DNA of 38,743 nucleotides, taken from the NCBI GenBank assembly GCA_035525055.1, contig DATLEZ010000102.1, forward strand, positions 1-38,743, in the 5' to 3' direction. This stretch comes from DATEEG01 sp035525055 (lineage in GTDB: Bacteria; Actinomycetota; Acidimicrobiia; Spongiisociales; ZC4RG35). Positions 16,009-23,847 of this stretch are shown one piece after another. The number at the start of each line of letters is the position of its first letter. Position 1 is the stretch's first letter. The translations under genes were made by a program, and so were the position numbers. The notes below the pieces were generated by a model. It did not search any database and was not told the origin of the DNA. It saw nothing but the letters and a program-made list of their open reading frames with translations.

Positions 16009-16673
16009 GCACCGAAGCTCCGGCCGAACCCCAAACCGGAAAGACCCCTCGTGGCCGGCATGCCAAAGCCGAGCGTCCCCTCTGGGTAGAGCTGCCCGTA
16101 CTTCTGCTAGTGGCGCTGGCCGTCGCCGTGATCATCAAGACCTTTCTCATTCAGCCGTTCTACGTGCCGAGTGAGTCCATGCTGCCGACGATCGAGGTCA
16201 ACGATCGAGTGATGATCTCAAAGCTCAACTACCAGGTCGCCGACCCTCAGCGCGGCGACATCGTGGTGTTCATCTCGCCTTTCAACGATGAAATCGACAA
16301 TGAGTCTCTGCTCGACTCGGTGGTCCGTCACGTTCTCGAGGCCGTCGGAATTCGGACCGCTTCAGCCGATGACTTGATCAAGCGTGTCGTCGCGGTGGGC
16401 GGCGACACGGTCGAGGTCAAGGGCGGCTACCTGTTCGTCAACGGACTGCAAGTCGACGAGCCCTATTTGATGTCGCCAGGGCTCATGCCCGACTTCGCCG
16501 CCGTGGTGGTGCCGCCGGAGAATGTCTTCGTCATGGGAGACAACCGTGCCGTGAGCTACGACAGCCGCAAGTTCGGGGCGATCCCGGAAGAAGATCTCCT
16601 CGGCGAAGCCGTCGTTCGCATCTGGCCCCTGTCGAGGCTCGGCTCCATAGATTCCGTCACCCTCTCTCAGTAG
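16005..16673 (+). CDS. lepB: Signal peptidase I
   Basis: This membrane serine protease cleaves signal peptides from exported proteins. The catalytic serine is in PSESMLPT and the lysine in DDLIKRVVAVGGDTVEV; box E is VFVMGDNRAVSYDSRKFG. One N-terminal membrane anchor (LPVLLLVALAVAVIIKTF) is present. The only in-frame ATG/GTG/TTG start would be GTG 16110, which falls inside that anchor and would destroy it. The frame extends back to CTG 16005, with AAGGAG (15991-15996) 8 nt upstream and the codon overlapping the rplS stop, giving a 222-residue protein with a 30-residue basic cytosolic tail. I therefore favour a CTG start; it is unusual and unproven. Confidence 0.9.
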   Translation: MSTEAPAEPQTGKTPRGRHAKAERPLWVELPVLLLVALAVAVIIKTFLIQPFYVPSESMLPTIEVNDRVMISKLNYQVADPQRGDIVVFISPFNDEIDNESLLDSVVRHVLEAVGIRTASADDLIKRVVAVGGDTVEVKGGYLFVNGLQVDEPYLMSPGLMPDFAAVVVPPENVFVMGDNRAVSYDSRKFGAIPEEDLLGEAVVRIWPLSRLGSIDSVTLSQ

Positions 16674-16683
16674 AAGGAACCAG

Positions 16684-16704
16684 ACGGAAGGCGGAAGACG
16701 GAAG
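16684..16704. repeat. Heptanucleotide tandem repeat (RCGGAAG)x3
   Basis: ACGGAAG, GCGGAAG, ACGGAAG follow head to tail 10 bp after the lepB stop, in the lepB-yraN gap. It is a third period-7 array at a gene junction in this window, with a different unit. Confidence 0.8.
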
Positions 16705-16757
16705 ACACAAGCGGTTGGACAGGGTGCTCAAGGCTCAGTACCGCCGAGGTCGGTAAG

Positions 16758-17063
16758 TTGGCGGAGGAACTGGCCGTCGGCTTCCTGATCAGGCATCGGG
16801 TTCGAGTGCTGGCGCGAAATCTCAACGTGGGCCGGGGCGAGATCGACGTCTTGGTGTTGATCGGTGGTATCCGGTCTGTGGTGGAGGTCCGCTCGGTGCG
16901 GCAAGGACGCGAGTGGATCGACCCCATCAGCGCATTCGATGCGTCTAAGTCTCGACGGGTCCGTGGCCTGGCCGCCCGGGTTGGTGCGCGCCGGGTCGAC
17001 CTTGTCACTGTGAGCTTTTCTCCTGAAGGAGTCGACCTCCATTGGCTGCCATGGGCTTGTTAG
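16758..17063 (+). CDS. yraN: YraN/UPF0102 family endonuclease-like protein
   Basis: About 101 residues. The nuclease-fold core is RGEIDVLVLIGG and VVEVRSVRQG, matching the GEIDL...VEVKxR pattern of UPF0102 proteins, with HWLPWAC at the end. The function is unproven; the family resembles Holliday-junction resolvase-fold nucleases. The N-terminus is shorter than usual and the start is uncertain: TTG 16758 is the only ordinary in-frame codon nearby, but similarity (STAEVGKLAEELAVGFL) begins upstream of it. The usual neighbours comM and dprA lie 5.3 kb away, beyond an inserted block. Confidence 0.7.
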   Translation: MAEELAVGFLIRHRVRVLARNLNVGRGEIDVLVLIGGIRSVVEVRSVRQGREWIDPISAFDASKSRRVRGLAARVGARRVDLVTVSFSPEGVDLHWLPWAC

Positions 17064-17101
17064 GGGAGGTGTGTGCAGTCCATCGCTAGGGTGCTCCAGC
17101 C

Positions 17102-18010
17102 ATGCCAAACCGCGTCACAAACGCCGTCGTAGTCGAAGGCCTGCGCAAGACATACAAGAGCACGGTGGCTCTCGACGGGCTCTCCTTCACGATTCCGGCC
17201 GGGAAGGTCACCGGCTTTCTCGGTCCCAATGGCGCCGGCAAGACCACGACGTTCCGCTCACTGCTTGGCCTCACCAGCCCCGACTCCGGCACGATGCAGG
17301 TCCTCGGCATGAACGTGAAGACCGAGCTTGCCCAAATCGTTCCCCGTTTGGGGGCGATCGTCGAGGAGCCCGGGCTCATCAAGGGCCTCAATGGACGCGA
17401 CAACCTTCGGGTTGCTGCTCACACCCTGGGCCACGGTCACGAGAAGATCGACGAGCTGCTGGCGTTCGCCGGACTGGCAGCCGATGCCGGGCGCAGGATC
17501 GACGGCTACTCCAAAGGAATGCGTCAGCGCCTGGCCCTCGCTGCCGCCTTGCTCGGTGATCCAGAACTGCTGTTTCTCGACGAGCCCCTCGACGGGCTCG
17601 ACCCCGCCGGGCAGGCCCAGATCAAGGCAAGCCTTAGGCAGTTGGCGGCCGACGGTCGCACGATCGTCGTTTCCTCCCACAACCTGGGCGACGTCGAGGC
17701 CATGGCCGACGAGGTAGTTGTCATCAACCGCGGGCGGTTGGTGACGCAGTCGAGCCTTGACGAGATACTCGGAGTTCAGACGGCCGCCTATCACGTGGAA
17801 ATCGACGACCCGGTGCGAGCTGTCCAGATTCTGGTGGCGGCCGGCATTCCCGCGTCGACTACCGACGGCCTCGTGCTGGCTAAGGCCGACAACGGCAGCG
17901 ATGTTTCGCGGATCCTGGCCGGGGCGGGGTTTTACCCGTCGGCGCTGTACAAACAGTCGGGCCGCCGGTTGGAGGAAGTATTTCTCCGGCTCACTGGGGG
18001 CCAGGAATGA
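17102..18010 (+). CDS. ABC transporter ATP-binding protein
   Basis: This 302-residue ATPase powers an ABC-2 type exporter. It has Walker A GPNGAGKTT, signature YSKGMRQRLALAAALL, Walker B LLFLDEPLDGLDP and the switch histidine in SSHNLGD. The C-terminal extension of about 80 residues is typical of multidrug/antibiotic-type DRA ATPases. The permease gene overlaps it by 3 bp (ATGA). Substrate unknown. Confidence 0.93.
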   Translation: MPNRVTNAVVVEGLRKTYKSTVALDGLSFTIPAGKVTGFLGPNGAGKTTTFRSLLGLTSPDSGTMQVLGMNVKTELAQIVPRLGAIVEEPGLIKGLNGRDNLRVAAHTLGHGHEKIDELLAFAGLAADAGRRIDGYSKGMRQRLALAAALLGDPELLFLDEPLDGLDPAGQAQIKASLRQLAADGRTIVVSSHNLGDVEAMADEVVVINRGRLVTQSSLDEILGVQTAAYHVEIDDPVRAVQILVAAGIPASTTDGLVLAKADNGSDVSRILAGAGFYPSALYKQSGRRLEEVFLRLTGGQE

Positions 18011-18837
18011 CCGGGCGGGGAGTGATCGATCAGAGGTTCGATCAGATTCCGGCTGGCCGCACGTTGCCTCGACAGGGAATGGCCGGCTTGTTCAGAGCGG
18101 AGCTCATCAAGCTTCTGAAACGACGAACCTTCTACGTGCTGGTGCTGGTCCTCGCGGTCCTCACCGGGTTGCTTGCCGCGATTTTCTTCCTGTTGCCGAG
18201 GGCTGTCGAAACCGCCGAGATTCCGGTGATTGCCAAACCTGACGCATATATCTTCGGCGCCCAGCAGGTGCTGGGCCAGACCTGGTTTCCCATAATCCTC
18301 TCGACGATGTTCCTCGCCGGTGAACTTGCCACCTCCGCCTGGGCCACGGCTCTCACCAGGAACGCCCGGCGCTGGCAGCATCTGGTGGCGCGGTTGTTGA
18401 CCACCACTGTCGCCTCGTGGTTGGCGATGCTGGCGGCCATCGGCGGCTTTGCAGTGGTGGCACTTTTCCTGGCCGAAGGAACCGGCTCTCTCCCTCTCGT
18501 GGAATGGTGGGGCATCGCCTGGAAGGCACTGCTCGTCGTATTCACCTGGGTCGCCCTCGGCATGGCTGCCTCGGCTTGGCTGCGGGCGGTCGGTCCGGCG
18601 ATCGGTGCGACCCTGGCATTCAGCTTTGCCGAGGGAATCCTGGCGCTGTGGGCCGGATGGCGAAACATCTCGCTTTCGATCCACACCTCGGCGCTCCTGG
18701 GATCGCTTGACTTTGGAGGCTTCGGCGGAATCCTGGGCGAGCAGCCCAGCTTCGGGACGGCCCTGACCGTCGTCCTGGGGTGGTGCATAGTGGCGATCGC
18801 CGCCGCCTTCGCGGGTCTGCACTACCGGGATGCTTAG
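18007..18837 (+). CDS. ABC-2 type transporter permease
   Basis: The 276-residue membrane protein has six predicted spans, starting with FYVLVLVLAVLTGLLAAIFF after a basic cytosolic segment (RAELIKLLKRRT), a common ABC-2 permease signature. It pairs with the ATPase just upstream to form a homodimeric exporter. The ATG overlaps the ATPase stop. An internal methionine before the LFRAELIKL segment could also be the start. It ends 3 bp from the convergent zinc-ribbon gene. Confidence 0.85.
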   Translation: MTGRGVIDQRFDQIPAGRTLPRQGMAGLFRAELIKLLKRRTFYVLVLVLAVLTGLLAAIFFLLPRAVETAEIPVIAKPDAYIFGAQQVLGQTWFPIILSTMFLAGELATSAWATALTRNARRWQHLVARLLTTTVASWLAMLAAIGGFAVVALFLAEGTGSLPLVEWWGIAWKALLVVFTWVALGMAASAWLRAVGPAIGATLAFSFAEGILALWAGWRNISLSIHTSALLGSLDFGGFGGILGEQPSFGTALTVVLGWCIVAIAAAFAGLHYRDA

Positions 18838-18840
18838 CGA

Positions 18841-19044
18841 CTAGGACGGCTTGCCGAACAACCGGCGGAGTTCTTTGTGCCAGCAACCATGGTGCCAGTG
18901 TCGGCGGAGATCCGGCGCGTCGTCGGGCACCACGACGAGGTGGAAAGTCCCCGGAGGAATGGTGGCATTGCAGCCGGGGCATATGTAGTTCTTGCGGGCG
19001 GCGTAGGGCTGAACCGCCGTGACTGTTACCCCCGGATCGCCCAT
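18841..19044 (-). CDS. Small zinc-ribbon-like protein
   Basis: A 67-residue protein with CPGC in KNYICPGCNATIPPGTFH and, 30 residues later, HWHHGCW. The Cys/His spacing suggests a single zinc-binding site of treble-clef or ribbon type. Similar short actinobacterial proteins are often annotated only as hypothetical or ATP/GTP-binding; I cannot give a function. Its ATG lies inside the end of the upstream 36-residue gene (19-bp overlap), so the two are probably translated together. Confidence 0.65.
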   Translation of the reverse strand: MGDPGVTVTAVQPYAARKNYICPGCNATIPPGTFHLVVVPDDAPDLRRHWHHGCWHKELRRLFGKPS

Positions 19045-19136
19045 GCCAGCAGAATCACGACGACCACGAACGTCCCGACGACGAGGGCGATGTCCAGCGG
19101 CGACTTGTGCGCCGGCCGGAAGGGGTTGAATCCCAT
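19026..19136 (-). CDS. 36-residue single-span membrane protein
   Basis: This small gene reads MGFNPFRPAHKSPLDIALVV followed by GTFVVVVILLAWAIRG. It has a basic N-terminus and one strong membrane span, so N-in topology is likely. It overlaps the zinc-ribbon gene by 19 bp in another frame, and a TAGGGT -10 box lies 9 nt before its ATG, suggesting a leaderless start. Small MGFNPFR-type proteins next to this zinc-ribbon gene are familiar to me from actinobacteria, but no function is known. Confidence 0.65.
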   Translation of the reverse strand: MGFNPFRPAHKSPLDIALVVGTFVVVVILLAWAIRG

Positions 19137-19145
19137 CGGTTGGGC

Positions 19146-19159
19146 ACCCTAGCTACCGT
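19146..19159. promoter_or_regulatory. Overlapping divergent -10 boxes
   Basis: The two divergent genes start only 34 bp apart. On the plus strand TACCGT (19154-19159) lies 11 nt before the enoyl-CoA hydratase ATG. On the minus strand TAGGGT (plus 19146-19151) lies 9 nt before the small-protein ATG. They meet in a TAGCTA palindrome (19150-19155). No -35 boxes or Shine-Dalgarno sequences are evident. Confidence 0.4.
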
Positions 19160-19170
19160 GCCCGGCGATC

Positions 19171-19971
19171 ATGGAACCTGCTGACCCGGTCGGTGGCTGG
19201 CTCGAAATCGAAGACCGCGGCGCAGTGCGCTGGTTGACGATCAATCGGCCTGCCCGGCGAAACGCAATCCCGATGGACGGATGGCCCAATTTGGAGAAAG
19301 CCATCCTCGACTTCGACAGTTCTTCAAGCCGCGTGCTGGTAATCACGGGAGCCGGTGGAGCATTCTGTTCGGGAGCCGACCTCGACCCGTCCCGTCTGGA
19401 GGGCCAACTCGGCGTGGCGGCGCATCATCGCCGGATGAAACAGGTCGGTGCAGCCGCGATGGCCCTTCACCGGTGCACCAAGCCCACCATCGCCGCGGTC
19501 GACGGGATTGCCGCCGGGGCCGGGTTGAACCTCGCCCTCGGTTGCGACCTCGCGATCTCATCGACGAGGGGACGGTTCTCCGAGATCTTCGTTCGGAGGG
19601 GATTGACCGTCGACTTCGGGGGAACCTGGTTGCTCTCGCGTGCGGTCGGGCCGCAGAGGGCCAAGGAGATGGCGCTCTCGGGGCGCATCGTCGAGGCCAT
19701 TGAGGCACTTGCAATCGGTCTCGTTTTGGAAACGGTGGAGGTCGACCGCCTGGAGGCTCGCGTCTCCGAGCTGGCCGAGAGCTTCCTGGCCGGTGCGCCG
19801 ATTGCTCAGATGTTTGCGAAGCAGGGTCTGGATCGGGCCTTCGACGGGCCGTTGGCCGGGGCACTGGCGTGGGAGGACCAGGCCCAGGCGATCTGCCTCA
19901 CCACCGCCGACGTCGTCGAAGGCGTGGCAGCCTTCCTGGAGAAGCGTTCGCCCGACTTCAGAGGCAGCTGA
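19171..19971 (+). CDS. Enoyl-CoA hydratase/isomerase (crotonase family)
   Basis: The 266-residue enzyme probably hydrates enoyl-CoA or isomerises it in acyl-CoA breakdown. The oxyanion-hole segments are TGAGGAFCSGADLD and AVDGIAAGAGLNLALGCDLA. In the third active-site segment (RRGLTVDFGGTWLLSR) an Asp occupies the position where PaaG-type enzymes have theirs, so isomerase or PaaG-like activity is possible. The ATG at 19171 has no Shine-Dalgarno sequence. It converges on the MmpL gene, 15 bp away. Confidence 0.87.
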   Translation: MEPADPVGGWLEIEDRGAVRWLTINRPARRNAIPMDGWPNLEKAILDFDSSSSRVLVITGAGGAFCSGADLDPSRLEGQLGVAAHHRRMKQVGAAAMALHRCTKPTIAAVDGIAAGAGLNLALGCDLAISSTRGRFSEIFVRRGLTVDFGGTWLLSRAVGPQRAKEMALSGRIVEAIEALAIGLVLETVEVDRLEARVSELAESFLAGAPIAQMFAKQGLDRAFDGPLAGALAWEDQAQAICLTTADVVEGVAAFLEKRSPDFRGS

Positions 19972-19986
19972 GCGAGATTTCCGGAT

Positions 19987-22263
19987 TCAGACGGTCTCGG
20001 GCTCGAGGCCGGGCTCGGCGGGGGCAGCTTCCCGAGGAGGTCCCTCCACTCGAATGACCGGCAGCCACGACAGCCACCCCGGCAGGTACCAGTTGGCGGT
20101 TCCGAGCAACCGCATCGAGGCGGGGACGATGATCGTCCGGACAATGGTGGCGTCGAAGAAGACCGCCACCGCCAGACCGAAACCCATCTGCTGGAGTTGG
20201 CCGAGGCGACCGGAGGCGAACCCGGTAAATACCGCAACCATGATTAGCGCAGCCCCGGTAATGATCCGGGCGGTGCTTCGTAGCCCATATGCCACCGATT
20301 CGGCGTTGTCACCCGATTGGTCATACCGCTCGCGGATCCTCGAGAGCAGGAACACGTGATAGTCCATCGACAGGCCGAAAAGGACCGAGAACAGGAAGAG
20401 GGGGATCCACGACTCGACTGAATCGGCCTGGCGGAATTGGAACCCGATCGAATTGAAGAACTCGATGCCGACCCCCTTCTGGAAAACCAGGGTGATTGCC
20501 CCGTAGGCGGCCATCACCGAAAGCAGATTCATCAATATCGCCTTCAGGGGAACGACGATCGAGCGGAAGACCAGCATCAGGAGCACGAAGGAGAGGGCCA
20601 GCACAAAACCGAGGACAACCCACTGGTAGGTCTCGGTCATGTCGAGAAAGTCCGTCAGGAAGGCCGTGCTGCCACCCACCAGGACTGTTGCACCGGGATG
20701 ACGGGACTCGAGATCGGGAGCGGTCACCGTTCTGAGGTCACGAATCGCGTCGAACGCCGAATCCGAGGCCGGGTCTCCCCGGAAGTAGGCCAGCACCGAG
20801 GCAGTGGTGCCGTCCGGGCTTAGTTCGACAGTGGTGACCGGTGCGAAATCGGAGTCGGCCGCCACCGCCGCCTGGGTCTCGGCGACGATGGCACCGAGCT
20901 GAGCGGGGTCCCCGATTGTCACCACGACCCGAGCCGGATCGGTCAACCCTCCAGCGAAAAAGCGCTCCATCGCCAGGAACGCCGTCTTCGATTCCAAGCC
21001 ATCGGGAAGGGCCGAAACGTTCTGGGCGGTTCCCACCTGCATCTGAAAGTAAAACGAACCGAGGCCTCCGAGCAGGAGCACCGATGCCAGCAGGAACGGA
21101 ATTGGCCGGGCCATGACTGTCTTGGTCACCGAATCCCAGAAACGGCCGGAGTCACGCGACGGGGCTCGCCCCAATCGCGGCCAGTCGATGCGGTCACCAA
21201 AAAGCGACAGCAGCGCCGGGAGCAGGGTCAAGGAGGCAGCCACCGCGGTCACGGTGACGAGGATCGCTCCGGTGGCAAGACTTCGAAAGAGCGTGGCGGG
21301 AACGATGTACATCCCGATCAAAGCCAGGACCACCGTTAATCCGCTGAAGAACACGGCGCGATTGGCAGTGGCTCCTCCGACACCGATCGCTTCGAGCTTG
21401 TCGCGGCCGTGCCGCCGTTCCTCCCGATAGCGGGAAACGATGAAGAGCGAGTAGTCGATGCCTACCGCCAGGCCGATCATCGAGATCATGTTGGTGACAA
21501 AGAGATTGAGCTCTCCGATCTGACCGATGAGGGAGACGAGGCCGAGGGCACTGACGATGGCCGTGACACCCATGACGATCGGAAGAAGGGGGGCGATGAG
21601 TGATGCGAACACGATGACCAGCACGATCAGCGCTGCAGCGACACCAATGCCCTCGCCTCGGCGCAGGTCCTCCTCGGCCAGCGTGGTGAAGTCGACTTCC
21701 ATGACCGCGTTGCCTGCAACCTCGACCGTGAAACCGTCGATCGATTCGGAGTGGGCGACCGCTCGGAGCTGTTCGACTACCTCCTCGCCGGTGGAGGCGA
21801 TCGGAACCGGAATCAACGTTGCCGCCTGGTCGAGCGAGACGAGTTGTCCTGCCTGCTCGGGAGCAGCGGCGACCAGGTCGAAGTATGTGATCGGGGGTTC
21901 GGGCACGATTTCCGGCCCCAGCGCGACCAGTGCTCCCTGCACGGCCGCTACCCGGTCGGCGAAGGCAGGATCCTGGATCGTGGTGGTTTCCGAGAAGACC
22001 AGATAGAAGACCGACTCCGAGTCTTCCGCTCGGTCCGGAAACTTCTCGTCGAGAAGCTCGGCTGCCTGGACACTCTCGGGCCGATTGCTGAAGGTGAATT
22101 CCTGAGTAAGAACGTCACCAAGGAAGAAGAATGCCAGGACGCCCATGGTGGCGACGAGTGCGAGCCAGATGAAGATCGTGCGCACCGGATGCAGGCTTGA
22201 TGCTCGGGCGAGGCCCTCGGGGCCGAAGCGGAACGGCCGCCGTTCTGAAGATCTGTCTGACAT
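19987..22263 (-). CDS. MmpL/RND-family membrane transporter
   Basis: The 758-residue polytopic protein has the two-fold MMPL layout: a first span at about residues 28-50, a large extracytoplasmic loop (50-185), a five-span bundle, a second loop, and a second bundle. Signature segments are GIDYSLFIVSRYREERRHG and GLSMDYHVFLLSRIRERYD. MMPL transporters move lipids or hydrophobic compounds by proton flow; substrate unknown. The ATG at 22263 has AGGAG about 13 nt upstream, and TAGGCT on the minus strand further upstream may be the -10. It is divergent from comM. Confidence 0.92.
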   Translation of the reverse strand: MSDRSSERRPFRFGPEGLARASSLHPVRTIFIWLALVATMGVLAFFFLGDVLTQEFTFSNRPESVQAAELLDEKFPDRAEDSESVFYLVFSETTTIQDPAFADRVAAVQGALVALGPEIVPEPPITYFDLVAAAPEQAGQLVSLDQAATLIPVPIASTGEEVVEQLRAVAHSESIDGFTVEVAGNAVMEVDFTTLAEEDLRRGEGIGVAAALIVLVIVFASLIAPLLPIVMGVTAIVSALGLVSLIGQIGELNLFVTNMISMIGLAVGIDYSLFIVSRYREERRHGRDKLEAIGVGGATANRAVFFSGLTVVLALIGMYIVPATLFRSLATGAILVTVTAVAASLTLLPALLSLFGDRIDWPRLGRAPSRDSGRFWDSVTKTVMARPIPFLLASVLLLGGLGSFYFQMQVGTAQNVSALPDGLESKTAFLAMERFFAGGLTDPARVVVTIGDPAQLGAIVAETQAAVAADSDFAPVTTVELSPDGTTASVLAYFRGDPASDSAFDAIRDLRTVTAPDLESRHPGATVLVGGSTAFLTDFLDMTETYQWVVLGFVLALSFVLLMLVFRSIVVPLKAILMNLLSVMAAYGAITLVFQKGVGIEFFNSIGFQFRQADSVESWIPLFLFSVLFGLSMDYHVFLLSRIRERYDQSGDNAESVAYGLRSTARIITGAALIMVAVFTGFASGRLGQLQQMGFGLAVAVFFDATIVRTIIVPASMRLLGTANWYLPGWLSWLPVIRVEGPPREAAPAEPGLEPETV

Positions 22264-22361
22264 GCCGGTTGCGACTCCTGGTCGATCTCAGCGTAATGGA
22301 GCCTAGAAAGTGGCTTCGATGATGTAGCTCGAGGTCTCTAGAACTCGCGGTTTTTGGCCCG

Positions 22362-22367
22362 TATAAC
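22362..22367 (+). promoter_or_regulatory. -10 box for leaderless comM
   Basis: TATAAC is followed by exactly 7 nt and then GTG at 22375. This spacing places the transcription start at or next to the start codon. There is no Shine-Dalgarno sequence; the bases between are CGAAAGG. Confidence 0.55.
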
Positions 22368-22374
22368 CGAAAGG

Positions 22375-23847
22375 GTGTTCGCGCAGACGACATCGGTGGC
22401 GATGGTGGGGGCCGAGGCGCGCGCTGTCCGGATCGAGGCGCACGTCGGTCGCTCGGGGGAGGGCTTCACTGTCGTCGGTTTGCCGGACACGTCGGTGAGG
22501 GAAGCCAAAGACCGGGTTCGAGCAGCCATTCTGTCCACGGGCCGCGAATTCCCGCATCGTCGTGTCACGGTGAACTTATCGCCCGCGAATCTTCCCAAGG
22601 CGGGTTCTGACTATGACCTGCCAATGGCCCTTGGTGTCCTTGCGGCGATGGGTGATGCCTCTCCTGCCGGGGCCAGGGTGGTCGCCGCCGGTGAGCTGTC
22701 CCTCGACGGCTCGGTGACCCGCACTCGCGCCGCCATCGGCGCCGCCCTGCTCGCGGCCAGGCGGAACTGGCCGTGTCTCGTAGCCGACCGCGACGCCGCG
22801 GGGGCGGCGCTGGTGCCGGGGGCGCTGATCTATCCGGTGGCGACCCTCGCCGAGGCCGTTGCGGTGGTAGCCGGAGTCCAGCCGCCGCGCGAAGTCGTTT
22901 TTTCTGCACCGCGCCCGGTCGAGGAGATCGCCGACCTCGGCGATGTCAGGGGTCAACCGGTCGCAAGGCGAGCCCTCGAGATCGCCGCTGCCGGTGGCCA
23001 CCATCTTTTGATGGTCGGGTCACCGGGAGCCGGCAAAACGATGTTGGCAGCCCGGTTGCCTGGAATCTTGCCGCCGTTGACGGCCGCTGAAGCAGTCGAG
23101 GTGGCCTGCGTGTGGGCCTCGGCGGATCGGAATCGCCCGGTCTCCGAGCAGCCACCGTTTCGTTCACCCCACCATTCGGCCTCGATGGCGTCGGTGGTCG
23201 GGGGCGGCAACGGTCACCCGGTTCCCGGAGAACTCTCGCTCGCTCACCGGGGAGTGCTTTTCATGGATGAGCTCGGAGAGTTTCCGCCTCATCTTCTCAA
23301 CTCGCTGCGCCAGCCCCTCGAGGAAGGACACGTCACCATTGCCCGGCGCGGTTCGACCGTCACCTTTCCGGCCCGGGCACAGCTGATCGCGGCTTCCAAT
23401 CCGTGCCCGTGTGGATTCAAGGGCGACCGTTTGCGTCCCTGCCGATGTGGCGACAGTGCCCTGGCCCGCTACCGGCGCCGGCTCAGCGGCCCGTTCCTCG
23501 ATCGCTTCGACCTCAGGGTCTTCGTGAGCACGCCTGATTCATCTTCTCTCCTCGGGGCACCGGCCGAAGCGTCGGAGCGCGTCCGCGAGCGAGTCATCAA
23601 AGCCAGAGCCCTGCAAGTCGACCGGGGCGAGATCAACGGCCGGGCTGCCCGATCCGATCTCGATCGCCAGCCGATGGACTCCAGTGCGATTGGTCTGCTG
23701 ACTCAGGCCGTCGATGCCGGAATTCTGACCGGCCGCGGAGTGGATCGAATCAGGAGGGTCGCCAGGACGATCGCCGACTTGTCAGAGATCGAAGTCGTCG
23801 GCGACGAACAGATAGCCGAGGCCCTGGCGTTCCGAGGCGACCTGTGA
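22375..23847 (+). CDS. comM: ComM/YifB family Mg-chelatase-like AAA+ ATPase
   Basis: About 490 residues. ComM is a hexameric helicase that promotes branch migration during natural transformation. The N-terminal ChlI-type domain is followed by Walker A MVGSPGAGKTMLAARLPG, Walker B VLFMDELGEF, and a cysteine patch NPCPCGFKG...PCRCG. The C-terminal domain includes RIRRVARTIADL. I prefer GTG 22375 to TTG 22354 because TATAAC lies 7 nt before it and the conserved sequence (SVAMVGAEARAVRIEAHV) starts soon after. It overlaps dprA by 4 bp (GTGA), the classic pair. Confidence 0.93.
   Translation: MFAQTTSVAMVGAEARAVRIEAHVGRSGEGFTVVGLPDTSVREAKDRVRAAILSTGREFPHRRVTVNLSPANLPKAGSDYDLPMALGVLAAMGDASPAGARVVAAGELSLDGSVTRTRAAIGAALLAARRNWPCLVADRDAAGAALVPGALIYPVATLAEAVAVVAGVQPPREVVFSAPRPVEEIADLGDVRGQPVARRALEIAAAGGHHLLMVGSPGAGKTMLAARLPGILPPLTAAEAVEVACVWASADRNRPVSEQPPFRSPHHSASMASVVGGGNGHPVPGELSLAHRGVLFMDELGEFPPHLLNSLRQPLEEGHVTIARRGSTVTFPARAQLIAASNPCPCGFKGDRLRPCRCGDSALARYRRRLSGPFLDRFDLRVFVSTPDSSSLLGAPAEASERVRERVIKARALQVDRGEINGRAARSDLDRQPMDSSAIGLLTQAVDAGILTGRGVDRIRRVARTIADLSEIEVVGDEQIAEALAFRGDL

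Noticed and set aside
17932..18822. A 296-residue minus-strand frame opposite the permease
   Set aside because: Arginine/glutamine-rich antisense of membrane segments; no domain seen.
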